Assembly: GCA_010645155.1 (NCBI GenBank)
Contig: CM021318.1
Location: 4,180,461 to 4,244,460, forward strand
DNA: 64,000 nucleotides
DNA from: Tigriopus japonicus
Lineage: Eukaryota > Arthropoda > Copepoda > Harpacticoida > Harpacticidae
Reading direction: 5' to 3'
Part shown: positions 1-13,300 of the stretch, piece by piece
Layout: the number at the start of each line of letters is the position of its first letter
Position numbering within the stretch: position 1 is the stretch's first letter
The notes under the pieces: model-generated
What the model saw: only the letters and a program-made list of their open reading frames with translations
Told to the model about the DNA's origin: nothing
The model's database searches: none
Translations under genes and position numbers: made by a program

Positions 1-282
1 TGACAGGAATCCCACCCCAATGTAAGTTGTTTCAAAGCCGTGATAAATGTGTGTTAATTCAATAATTACATACTCAGTGTTTTGACAACAATTCTTCAAA
101 ATGATTCTTTCACAGCAAGTATCTGTCTCTTGGCGTTAAAATTTGTGCTCATTTGCGTGATAGGCCATCTGCAAGCCTTCGTATACATGTTTGAAACATG
201 GCACGAGTAAGCAATTCTCGGTGAAATATTGTAATCTTCAGTTTCTTTCTTCTCTAACATTTGGGTTCTTTTAGAAGACAGT

Positions 283-475
283 TTTGCTTTGGACAAATTA
301 TTCTAAAATCAATTGAAAACTTTTGAAGTCTTTTGAAGCTTTTGAAGTTTTGAATGGTCGCGTATAATAAGTGCGTGTAAAAAATATTATTCGAACAATT
401 CCAAAAGGATTTAAGTGATTGAGACAAAAAATGCCAAAAGTTGCTGTTTGTTGCAGAAAAGTTGAAAAGTTGCTG
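283..475. repeat. Dispersed repeat R3, copy 1
   Basis: Shares ACAAATTATTCTA, GGATTTAAGTGAT(T/C)GAGAC and GTTG(C/T)TGTTTGTTGC blocks, in the same order, with 39044-39205. Non-coding and located beyond the nAChR 3' end. Confidence 0.7.
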
Positions 476-857
476 AATTTGACTAATATGGCCAAAAGTT
501 GTAATTTTTGGTGGAAGTTGTATTTTGCAACTTTGCCCAAGCTCTGATCATTACTTAGAAAGAAGTATGTGTTTGAAAATAAATCAAGTGTAGAACTAGC
601 TTCAGGAATGAGGCAAGATCAGTAAACATCAGCTGGACCTGTTTGTTTACCCCGTAGCACCGTCGAGGCCTCTGGCGCCACATTGCTTCACTAAAATTCT
701 ACGTTCGTATCACGCTCTTAATCGTTTGTCGCGGAGAAACTGACCGTTCGTAATTTTTGATCGAGCACAGATTAGAAAACAACACACACACCACAAAAGG
801 ACGGCGCAAGACTACGGGGCACAAAATAAACAACCTTTTTCCCACTTGTCTTATCAC

Positions 858-2210
858 TAGGGACGGGCAAATAGTGTAAAAAGATTTTTGGTAACATAAA
901 CCCTATTTTCTGCACTTTTGCACTTTTCACCTTTATTTGCACTTTTTATTTACGTTTTTGGCCAAAATTGACAAATTGTTAAGAAAATGTAGTGGCTTTT
1001 GAAAGAATTTTTAGTTTCAAGATCAGATTTAGAACTAGTCGAAAAAGCTTGTATTTGCAATCAACCATTCTAAGCACCTTGAAGAAATATGTGCATTTCA
1101 GACGCAAACCTCACACTTTATTCACCATCTTGGCTTTGACTATAACATCCTGTTTACTAAACTAAAGATTAGACAAAAGAATCTCATTGCATGCAAGCAA
1201 CAAATGGCAAACCTTAAGAAACTCATGTTATGGTAATGGAAGGATCTACGAACAATATAGATTGCAGAATTAGGTTTGCTTCCTACAAAGATCACTATTT
1301 CTAAAAAAAGCCCCTTATAAACTTAAAATCATCAAGCTAAGGATACATCAATGTAGCAGTACACATTGTTTAAATGACTTGGAGATATTACTTTTAAGTT
1401 CCGAAAGTATTTTAGAACAGTCTTGATGTGAATAGACAATGAATGCCACATTTGAAATTGAGTTCTGGTAATTAGGCCATGGGCCAAGTATTGAAGTAAT
1501 GTCACTAAAAATCTGCTTAAAACACATTTAAGACTATTTTCTTTGATGCAATTGTTAGGCACACGTGGGTATTTTGCTGTTCAATTTTCAATGTCTATTT
1601 TTGAACAACTTGAAGGACAAAAACGGAGGGATATAAAGCCATATAAAACAAATGCTAAATATATTTCGACAATATTTTAGTTACATACATCCACGAGACC
1701 ACCTTAGGAATGAAAAATTCAGAAGATTGTTGACAAGATTATTTTTCATGCCTTTACATCCTTTTTGCCTAAAAGACTTAATTAATAGAACTCTTTTATT
1801 TGTGCGGCATTGCCTCTTCACCTCAAACTAGTCTCAAATGTCTTTAGAACTTGTAAATGACTTCTCCTGCTAAATTAGGAGCCGTGGGTACTCCATGAAT
1901 GACGTTTTAAGTCCAAATGCAAATAATTTGCTCTTTTATCGACATTTATTTGCTCTTTTATCGACATTTATTTGCTCTTTTATCGACATTTATTTGCTCT
2001 TTTATCGACATTTATTTGCTCTTTTATCGACATTTATTTGCTCTTTTATCGACATTTATTTGCTCTTTTTTCGACATTTATTTGCTCTTTTTGACATTTA
2101 TTTGCTCTTTCAGCATTTTTCTGCACTTTGTTTTGCACTTTTGGGCACATTTATTTGCAACTTTTGGTAACTAAAAGGGTAAGATTATTTGCACTTTCTG
2201 CCCGTCCCTA
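858..2210. mobile_element. Non-autonomous hAT element, family A copy 1
   Basis: Perfect 12-bp terminal inverted repeats TAGGGACGGGCA/TGCCCGTCCCTA are flanked by the perfect 8-bp duplication CTTATCAC (850-857 and 2211-2218). TIRs starting TAGGG with 8-bp duplications are the hallmark of the hAT superfamily. No transposase is encoded. The ends are rich in a GCACTTTT-type motif, and an internal 22-bp minisatellite lies at 1930-2108. The element sits about 250 bp past the nAChR stop codon. Confidence 0.95.
1930..2108. repeat. 22-bp minisatellite inside hAT family A copy 1
   Basis: About eight tandem units of a 22-bp sequence beginning GCTCTTTTATCGACATTT. The first six are nearly identical and the last two are shorter and degenerate. 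The equivalent place in copy 2 (6022-6064) has only two units. Two overlapping open frames run through the array, but they are only products of the repeat. Confidence 0.97.
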
Positions 2211-2464
2211 CTTATCACATTGGCCCAACTCTCAAACAACTGAAAGAAAATAACTAGTTTACAAATAAGTAATAAAAAGATTGATGTCGATGTCTCTTCT
2301 ATGTCTCACTTATAAACAACACAAAAATTAATTCAAGGTTGCGTGAGAAAGTGCCTTAGCTCTTCCAATACGAGAGACATATCTCATTTCTATCATCATG
2401 CTCTTAATAACTGACACGTGTCTAAATTTTTATAAAACATTATTTCCTTGCAGTTTTACGTTGG

Positions 2465-3544
2465 TTAATAAACAAGAATTTGAGGTGCGCTTATTAAGCA
2501 AGCGCCCGAAAGTAAAAGTGTTAAAAATGTAAATACCACCAGACTCAAGCGATCCAAAACCATGGCGGCGTATTTCCAGTCATTTTCAAACTGAGATGAT
2601 CGATCCTTCAAAAGAAGAAGGGAAAGTGAGAGCCTTAAGTTATGAGAGCAACCACTAAGTTGGCTAACTCTAACTGACCTTTTCATGAATCTTAGTCGTG
2701 ATGACTTGAAGTTCTGTCAAAATAAGTTTCAATTCGTTTTCCACAACATTCCCTGAATGACCACATGGACAAGAATGAATTTTGAAGCCTTGGTATTCGT
2801 GTACCCCGTTAGCACATTTTCTCAGCAAGTTGCCTTCCCGGCTCAATACGTGATTCAGCAATGAATAACTATTCAAGTTCTCTTGATCTTCCAGTTTTCG
2901 CATCTAGAATGAAAATCATTCAAAAGTCATGGAAAAAGAAAAGAAAAGTGCAAAGAGGAAGCGAGTTCACATTCATGAATGGTGGGCATTTTGTTCAAGT
3001 GTCCAAACCTGGATTTGATGCTAATTTACCACACTAATGATGAAGATTTTTGCATTGACATGTTCATACTAGTTATTACCACGCTAAATATTTTCCCATG
3101 AAGAAAATATTTTGTAATTATTTTAACACTGAGTGTAAGGAAAAAAGCTTTCCAAGGACATATTTACTTCGAAGCTTTTGAATTTAAAGTGCATTCATGG
3201 TTTTTATAGTACCTTACGCTATTGGGACGCACACAACATGTCATTTTCAACTTTGTAAAAATAAAAAATCAATCTCCATATCATTACCAAACCAACAGAT
3301 TTTCAACAGATTTTCCTCCAGAAAAGAGAAATTGCGAGGAACGTTTAAAGTGGAATGCAATGTTTTAATTCAATCTTCGCACCTCTTGATGGGACAACAT
3401 GGAAGAGCGTGTTATCTTTTGTCCAGGTCTCTTCATGAAAAGAATCCATGGAAGCCACTGGAGGAACACAAATCTGATGACATAGGGCATTGTGTTCTCC
3501 GTTCCAAACTGTCGATGAAAATTGAGCACCAAAATGGCATCGAC
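2465..3544 (-). CDS. nAChR exons 7-9: end of M3, cytoplasmic loop and M4
   Basis: Exon 7 (3544-3383, 54 codons) reads VLNFHRQ then FLQWLPWILFMKRPG, the conserved segment after M3. Its frame lacks an ATG at the start, so it is easily missed by ORF searches. Exon 8 (2903-2679, 75 codons) is the short cytoplasmic loop ending in the pre-M4 helix ENELKLILTELQVI. Exon 9 (2605-2465) reads DWKYAAMVLDRL followed by M4 and a TAA stop. The introns are 479 and 73 bp. The cytoplasmic loop is short for the family. Confidence 0.94.
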
Positions 3545-4310
3545 CTGAAAACACCCATTAATGAGAAGAGTAGCAGTTTATAGTGTAAGCATAGGTATAT
3601 AGTACTTATGTACAACAACTTTTCCTTGCACTTTTGCACACTCACAACTAGGGCTTCCCTGGATTAGTGGATTGATCGATTAACCGATTGGAAGTTGATA
3701 AATCCGTTAATCCGTTTCGTTAGACAAATAAATCGAACAAAATCTAAAAAAGCTTTTTCCCCTTTTATGTTTTTTTCTTACCAATTTACAAAATTTCTCC
3801 CCAAAAAGCTACAAATTAAAGAGATGCCAAAAGACCTATGAATCATTCTTGTACAGCAACTTATAAAATGATGAATTTGGAATGATGAATTCACACTGAT
3901 AAATAATGGGACCTTTTCTGACATAGAATAGGAAATTTACCAAAAATCAGAGATAGGTTCACGCAATTCAACAGTTACAGTGTTTAGTTTTCGATGTTCA
4001 ATTCCTGATTTCTGACGGATCTTTCTTGAATCCCTTAACATGAAATATTAGAAGACGGAAAGTCTCTTATGAATCGGGAAGTCTCGTTTGATATCCATGT
4101 TTTTGTTGTCATTCGAGATTTTTCGGATCTAACTGGCAATTGAATTTGCATAATTTCCCAATGAGTCTCTTTCATTTGTTTCTTTTTATGGTTCATTTTA
4201 GTACAAAATTTCGTGATTTTGGGTATCGATTCAAAACTCTTATGTTAATTTTGCCTGAAATTTAGGCATGAGTACAATTCTAATACAATTACATACATTC
4301 TAATACAAGA

Positions 4311-4381
<71 letters not shown>

Positions 4382-7300
4382 TTAGGGGGTGGCCCGGATT
4401 TTTTACTACCGCTACAAGGAATGGGATTCCCTGTAAAGAGAGTTAATCATTAATATAGTTTCAATAATTATTTTTTATATGAAATTTGATCTACCAATGA
4501 GTTACTGTTGGCAGATCTGTACAACCCTTGAATAGTGGGTTGGTCAGGAAAAGTGTTTAAAAATTTGTCCAATCCTGCCTTAAATGCTGTAAGGGACCAG
4601 CTCCTACATATTCCCGACGAAGACTAATGGGTAACAAATAGAACAATGAGGGAGCCCGATACAGAAGAGAGGAGGACTTCATTGTTCGAACTAGTCTCGA
4701 TTCCCTTGGATTTGGAGGTGCTCTCAGAACGCACGTAAAACCTCTACGATCGCTACAATTGATCTCAAAGCCTGGGCTAGGACAGAGTCCATTAATGCTC
4801 TTGAAAACATAGAGTATCAGATACCTTTCATACCTTCTCTGAGTACTGTACAGCCCAAACTTCTGGAGCCTCTCCCAATACGAGAGCTTTCTCATTCCTG
4901 TGATGTTCCTAGTAAAACATCCTTGGACCTGCTCGACCTTTTGCAAACCTGCATACCTCATTGGAGCCCAAATGGGTGAGGCATATTCAAGATGCGGTTA
5001 AACAATCGACTTGTTCAGAGTTAGCATCGTAATACTGTCTCTGGACTTGCAAGTGCGATAGATCCAGCCACATGTTTGAAATGCCTTCCCCACTTTCAAC
5101 TGGATATGCTCATCAATAGGGACGGGCAAATAGTGTAAAAAGATTTTTGGTAACATAAACCCATTTTTCTGCACTTTTGCACTTTTCACCTTTATTTGCA
5201 CTTTTTATTCACGTTTTTGGCCAAAATTGACAAATTGTTAAGAAATTGTAGTGGCTTTTGAAAGAATTTTTAGTTTCAAGATCAAATTTTGAACTAGTCG
5301 AAAAAGCTTGCATTTGCAATCAACCATTCTTAGCACCTTGAAGAAATATGTGCATTTCAGACGCAAACCTCACACTTTATTCACCATCTTGGCTTTAACT
5401 ATAACATCCTGTTTCCTAAACTAAAGATTAGACAAAAGAATCTCATTGCATGCAACCAACATATAGGAAACCTAAAGAAACTCATGTTATGGTAATGGAA
5501 GGATCTACAAACAATATAGATGTGAAGCGACAATGAATGCCACATTTGAAATTGAGTTCTGGTAATTAGGCCATGGGCCAAATATTGAAGTAATGTCACT
5601 AAAAACATGCTTAAAACACATTTATGACTATTTTCTTTGACGCAATTGTTAGGCACATGTGGGTATTTTTCTGTTCAATTTTCAATGTCTATTTCTGAAC
5701 AACTAGAAGGACAAAAACGGAGTGATGTAAAGCCATTTAAAACAATTGCTAAATATATTTCAACAATATTTTAGGTACATACATCCATGAGACCATCTTA
5801 GGAATGAAAAATTCAGAAGATTGTTGACTAGAGTATTTTTCATGATTTTATATCCTTTTTGCTAGTGACCTAATTAATAGAACTCTATTACTTGTGCGGC
5901 ATTGTCTCTTCACCTCAAACTCGTCTCAAATGTCTTTAGAACTTGTAAATGATTTCTCCTGCTCAATTAGGAGCCGTGGGTACTCCATGCATGACGTTTT
6001 AAGTCCAAATGCAAGTTATTTGCTCTTTTTTTGACATTTATTTGCTCTTTTTTGACATTTATTTGCACTTTCAACATTTTTCTGCACTTTGTTTTGCACT
6101 TTTAGGCACATTTTTTTGCAACTTTTGGTAACTAAAAGGGTAAGATTATTTACACTTTCTGCCCGTCCCTACTCATCAAACTTTCCATCATCTTGGACGA
6201 CAACTCCTAAATCCCTCATGGACGATACCTGCTCAATATCACAACCTCCATTGTCTTTGAGAGGAACATCTAATTTTGACGCCCCATACGTCATTGTGCG
6301 GAATTTCATCCCGTTCAATGCCATGTTACTCTCGCCAACCCAAGAGTAGACTTTCTCCAAGTCCTCAACTAAACAGTTTGAGTCCTGACCATTCCTTCCA
6401 CAAACTAATTTTGTGTCATCAGCATATGAAGAAATACTGGCTTTTGTTCTAAACTTCTGGAGAGGAGCAATAAATAAAATAAACAGGAGCGGACCTAAAA
6501 TTGAACCTTGTGGAACACCTGACTTGACATCATACATAAAAGATCCTTCAACCTTAACCAATTGCTTCCTTTCGCTCATAAAACTGTCAATCCAATTCAG
6601 GACCTTAGCTGGGACCCAAACTCTTTGTGTTGATCAAGCAAAAGACCATGATCTACCTTATCAAAGGCCTTGGCAAAGTCAAGATAGACTACATCAACTG
6701 ACTCGTGACTTTTGAGCCCTTCAATGATCTGCTCAATATGATCAACCAATTGGGTGACTGTACTAAAATGAGCTCGAAACCCATGCCGCCTAGAAGGAAT
6801 TATATTATGGACTTCCAAATACTCAATATGGTTGGACTTCATAATCTTCTCAAAAACCTTTGCAACGCTGGAGGTCAGAGAAATGGGCCTATAATTACTA
6901 GGGAGTGACTTATCTCCACCCTCAAAGATAGGAACGACATGAGCCACTTTTAGAGAAGAGGGAAACTTGCCCTGATCTAAGATGCAACGCATCAAGTAGG
7001 AGTAAACAGGGGCAAGAATCTGTGAACATTTCATCAGAAACTGAGATGTCATACCATCAGGTCCAGGAGAACTTGAGAGCTTAAGCTCTTGATGGCCTCA
7101 AAAGCATCTTGATCTGTGACTACCAGATCCTCCAATCGATTATCCCGACTATCAATGCCAGTCTCATCAACAACATTGCTACAGTCATGGCCTACTCTGT
7201 CTACCCTTTTTGGAATTGAAAATACACTTGAGAACTGATCTCCAGGCATATTGGCCATAACCTCACTATCATTGACGGTTTTACTGTCGACCTCAAAAGG

Positions 7301-10300
7301 TCCTACAGAATGCTTCATTTTTCTCTGTGTATTTGCAAACGAGAAAAATGCCCTTGGATTAGTCTCAACCTCCTGAGTAACACTACATTCCTTTTCCATC
7401 TGATCAGAATCAATGGAGGCCCTAATCTTAGCTTGAACCACATCCAACTTGTTTTTGAGGCTGGTTACAACAAAAGGGTTCAAAGTACGCCGAAGTCTAT
7501 TCGAAAGTCCTTTTGAACAACTTCTTTCTACAATTTGGAATTCTTGACCTTTTGCCACTATTTCTGGGATACTCTGGGACAAACTATCCTCGTCAAAAAG
7601 TGAGATCAGCCTATTTATAGCTTCATCTTTTGATGGTTCCTGCTTCAGAATGGAAATCAAGTCCAACTCTCCTAATCTTTCAACAATAAGGGGCCAGTGT
7701 TCATCTTTGAACTTAAACTTGGAAACTCCCACCTTTTGAGCAGGTTTAACTGTAGAGCTCGCCGGCTTTTGAGTAATGGTCAAACTTATCTCATGACTGT
7801 GATTATCTGAAAGACTCCATGGGTCAACATGGACATACTGGATCAGATCAGGGTCATTGGAAAAAACTAAGTCCAGAACACTCTCTGCTCTGGTTGAACA
7901 CCAACGTGTTGAGAGAGATTACGCAAAATCGCAAACTCTTCCAATTTTTCGAAAGACGGCGATGCGGTTTTCGAAATGGGAATGTACCAATCCGGACTAA
8001 CCTTCCACTCTACAATGCTAGCCGGAAAATTGAGTTCACCATCAGAGTAGATAATCCAATTTTCGTTTAAGTTTAAAATCTTGTCACAAAACCTAACACT
8101 TAAAAAGTAATATTTAAGCATCATTTACGTTTTTGTCTTAAATTTTGTCAATTTTCTCTAACATCATCTTTGTTTGAAGACTGTTTTTGATTTCGTAATT
8201 GTAAAATAAAAATAACGAACTAGTTCTAATTTGTTTATCAATAATTTCAAAATTGAGCCGTTAATCCATCCAGGGTCTTTTCCTCTTCACATTCAGAGCA
8301 ATAAAAAATTATCCAGAAAAAGAGACACACCAAATTAAACAAGATATAATTTTATCATTTTTGTACATCTTGAGTACTATTTCTATTTTGACGGTTCCCA
8401 GGTCACGTCATTCAGTGTGTCAATCAAATTTATTTGACAGTGTGTTGTTCCATATTTTTTAGTAGCTTAATCATAAATTACTTGTTGGGGATGTTGGTAA
8501 ATCTTTTGGAACTGTCCCAGGTATGGGTAAACAAAAACAAATGAAAAAAGGTAGACAAAAGGTAATATCTGGAGTCAAAATTTAGGCTAAAACTTGGAGC
8601 TTTTCACAAGAATTTTACTGAAGACAGAAACAAGCTAAATTTTTGTATCCTCTATGTTTTTCACCTTAAAATTTCGTCAATATACTTAGCCTCGACATTG
8701 TTGGCAGACATTTTCAAAGATTTCGTCATCACTTTAGCAAAAACTTTGGTTTTCATTGGTTTTCAATCATTTTGAAATTAATCCATTTTAGTGGAATTTT
8801 TCGGGAATTCCTACGCACAACGGAAGCAGCCACCATAACCATAATGCAGGAGAAGTAGATTCCCAAGAGTGGAGTCTCTGAAGATTGAGGAGTCAGCTCG
8901 GTAACCATATTCATGTAAAATGTCAACGCCATCAACACCGTGATTTGCAGAGTAATCTTTTCACCCGATTCAGGAGGCAGGTAAAAGCCGAAGATGGACA
9001 TCGATGCTGAAATACCGACAAATAGGTCACAGCCTTGCACACATTCTTCAGTTTTCATTCTCAGCCCACCTACCGATTAAAACACAAGGAAGGATCAATG
9101 TAGAAAAGTAGTACATGGTGCGTCGACGCAAAATCAATTTGAAAATGGCCTCAGTGTAGTTACTGCCATCAAAACTGGACAGATGTCGATATCCAGGGAA
9201 ACCCAACAATTTCCATTCCTAAAACATTGAAATAAGCTATTATTAATAATCTATTATTTCTAAACATGATCATGAATTTAAAAAGCTAGTTTGCTCTTTG
9301 AATGTGTTTCAAGACTTTCGTAGAGCAAAGCAAAGCACATTGCACATTGTGCTGATATTACAGTAAATGATAATCAAGAATCAAGAACCACTGAATTTTA
9401 TCTGGACAGGGAGGCTAAAGAGACGAATCTTGATTTCCGGTAGGAACAGTTCAATTACGTTCTTCTGCAAACGAGATCTTGCCCATGTTGGCTAGAATAC
9501 GTGTTTCAATTTTCAGCTCAATCGAACGTCTGAGTCAAAAGTTATGCTCTCTCAAAGTTCAGTGCAAATCCAACCGAGAATGATTTTTTTTGAATGCCCT
9601 TTTCTGGTCATTGCTTTTTCACAGTACAGAACGTACGTAAGTTCGAGATGGCATAACTTTTCACTCAGGCGGTGGATTGACCTAAAAGTTGAAATACCCA
9701 GTCTACTCAATACAAACAACCTCCCGTTTCAAAAACGATTTTGCAAAAGGGCTCGTTTGCAAAAGAACGCAATTGAATTAATCCTACTGGAAATCAAAAT
9801 ATTCATCGTTAGCCTTCAACTCCAGAAATTTTGTGCTTCTTGATTGAACTCACTTAGGGATGAATGTGGAAGGTAATGAAATAAAATGGTGGCCTTTCTG
9901 CAATTTGATGACTGGATAACAAGAACTTTATGAGTAATGAGTAGAGCCCGGGAAAAAATGTTGGAAATACGTTTAAAAAATGTCATTAAAATGTCAGGAA
10001 AAAGGGCAAAATTTTTTTAAATATAGGGCAAAAGGGCAAAAAATGATGAAATTTTGAGCAAAAAGAGCAAAACAATGTTGAAAATTAGGGCAAAAAAGTC
10101 AACAAAATGAGTGAGAAATGGGACTAGATGCGTGGAGGACTTGAGAAGACTACAGACATCTGAAGGAAATAATGCCGTCAAAACTCTAGCTTAAAAAACG
10201 GGAGGTTGCGCTTCACATAGGGGGGTGTTTTTATAAGCTAGACGTCAAAATAGTTTATGTTATAAGTCAGATAGAACATTCAGATCCTTTAAAAGGTAAT

Positions 10301-13300
10301 AGATATTAAAGTCTGAGTAAATAATGGCAACAGTGCCAACTTAAAACATACTTTACTCTACACATAGCTATTCAGCCCACGTAAAATAATCATGAAAAAA
10401 AAAAGATCACAAAGTTTCTGATTTGAACTTTTTCATAATTTTTTGACAAAAAGAAACTTTAAGGGCACTTTTTTCCCCTTTCCAAAGATTTTAATTAATT
10501 GCCATCGTAAAATGTAAAGTTGAACAATGACAATTTTAGCGGGAAATTTTGGCGGGAAACTTCAAGCCTTCATTTGATTAATTGGTCCCTCAGAACCGGT
10601 TTTGGGATAACAATTTTGAGCAAAAAGTACAAAAAATGTTAAGAAAATGTTGAAATTTTCCAAAAAATGTCAAATAAAATTAAAATGTTATCTTCACGTA
10701 AAATTGGCAAAAAATGTAAAAAAATATTTTTTTATGTAAAAAAAATTTTTCCCTAGCCCTAGTAATGAGGAACACGTTGAATTTTATTGCTAATTGAATT
10801 CAAGGCCCCGTCAAAAATAAGGGCCACTTTGAGAAATTGTTTGAAGACATTGGTTCTAGATAATACTTTGATAAGAACTATTTGTAACAATGGGTTTTTG
10901 ATTCAGAGCCCTGATTGCCGAAATTTACAATTTTTTTTCTTGCCTGGTTCTAATAAACCTAAAAAAAAATCGGAAAATCAAAGATGTGAAAAGGTCCAAA
11001 AGATTAAAAATTTGTGTTGCAAGCAACGTGTTTGTGCACCTCGCAATAGGCTCCCAAAAATATGGCAAACGAGACTTTAAGACTGATCATTAGACTTGTC
11101 AAATATAGTGCACAAAAAATGGCAAAAAGTGTCAAATACAGCCAAAAGTGTCAAATAACATATATAATATATTTAGAGTGCTCAAAAAGTGACAGCAAGT
11201 GCAAATAAAAAGTACGCTAAGAGCCTTTTGCCAACAAACAAAATCAGTGCATTTTGTTGACTTACAGCACACTTAAGCTATTTCATATGGATGGGTTCGG
11301 ATCGGCCATGAGCCGGCTCAGTACCGCATCAGATCGATTCTGAGGTGGGCTTGTTGGATCAAAAAACCTTGAAACTGATCCAATGTCAGAACCAACCACT
11401 TAGGAGTTGGCCAATAAAATTCAGATAAACTCTACGTACGAGATTGAAATCTCAACTTTAAAACCGTTCAGCCAAGTGTTTTTATTACTTTTTATTCCAA
11501 AATCTTTGTTTTCTTGTCATGTTCTGATCCACTTCATGAATTACTATAATAATAGTATTTTTTACAAAATTAAATTATTTACATTGTCATTGTTCTTACA
11601 AACCGTGATTAAAAGAACGGTGCTGTTACAAAATCTTTCTACAAAACCTCTTTTAAGGGGAATTTGATCCAATCCCCTCCAGATTTGCACCAATCCAATC
11701 TGATTTTGATCCAAAATCTTGATTTCAGTTCCGAACCAAACTGATCCAATCCAACCCGAATTCCGAACCAAAAAAGCCCAACCCATCCCTACTATTCCAT
11801 TGGAAAATTGGGACATTATGAATATGCCCTCTAAGAAACTGGCCCTCATTGAAGTGTTGAGCTTCGGAGACCTGATAAGGTGTGCTCCATGTCACAGAAG
11901 ACCATGGGAGCATTGGCAAGATTTAAGTGGTGCTCCCTCACACTACTGCCAAACTCACGAATTATATAGGTGAAGACACCTGGGACATCTGAAGGAAATT
12001 TTTGCCCTTGTTCAAGAAAAATTAAAAAGCTCACAGAGATATTTTTTGGAAGATGTTAAAGAAGCATCAGTGCTACAAGAAATAAAGTAGTAGACATCTT
12101 GAAGAGTTAGTTCCATTTGCATGTGCTGCAAGTTTCTGACAGCTTTCCTAAGCATATCCTTGGAACGAAGTTCTGCAACATACGAAGGGATCTTTGAAAA
12201 TTTTCGAATTATCAAAAAGCCCGGAAGTTTTATGCAAATAAAATATACCTTTAATATCCTTCAAAATGTAAATAAAATGACCCAAACTGCAAATAAAAAT
12301 ACAAATAAAATCATGTCACTGGGGGTGCCATTTCATGTTTTTTCTCTGGGGTTTTAGAGTCTGGGTGGTCAATTCAAGAGTAATGCATAAAATGCAAATA
12401 AGCGCTCAAAAAGCAAATCAATGCAAGAAGGGCCCAAATTACAAATAAAAATAGTTTGCATCGAATTCCTAGATTTTATAATCAAACATTCAAACCTCTC
12501 TTGAAAAACTGTCCCTTTCACATTTCACGATACCTAGCACTAAAATAAAGAAGTAGAAATGATGGCGTAATGCCAGAAATATGGATTCATGCAAGAAAAA
12601 TGCGTATTGTGTATTGTGTATTATGTATTTTTGGTTTTCTTATTTCTAAGGTTACATAAAAAATGTAAATAGGAACGCCAAATTATGCCTCAACTTGTGC
12701 AACAAAAATGCAAAAAATGCAATTTAGGAACATTTGGAACAAACTTGATTTGCATTTTACTTATGGATCCTTATCTCAAAGTAGCTGGATTGTGTAAAGA
12801 AAAATTGACAAAAGCACTTCAACCTTCAGCACCTTTTAAAAGTCAAACAATTTGGCACCATGAGGACCACAACAAAGTAAAATACAACCAAAGTTGTTGT
12901 TTTCAATAAAAATTGCACAAGGTAAAAGAGATTATAGACTTGGCCTTTTACGAACCTTCTGCGACTACGAACCCTAGTTTGTGACTTCAAGAAAATGGTT
13001 TCAGTCACTGATGATGGTCTGAGAGGAAGGATTATCGACAAGATAGGGGGTGGAATGTCACAGATCTCAAATGCCAAGAGTCTCAGGGTGTCACTGAGCA
13101 CAGTCAAGATCTGGTGGTCCCGCCACAAAGCCGGCCAGGGACTCAAGAACAAACGTAAGGTTGTGAGGCATCATTTCTTTTTTTTTGCGGGGGGGGCGGA
13201 TTTTTTAATACCGCTACAAGGAATGGGATTCCCTGTATTAATCATTAATTAATATAGTTTATAAAATTACCGTTTATATGAAATTTGATCTGCCTATGAG

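Noticed and set aside
1895..2174. Two overlapping 85-91 codon open frames
   Set aside because: They run through the 22-bp minisatellite and simply repeat one peptide; they are open only because the unit has no stop in those frames.
3197..3583. 128-codon plus-strand open frame
   Set aside because: Antisense shadow of nAChR exon 7, which is well supported on the minus strand.
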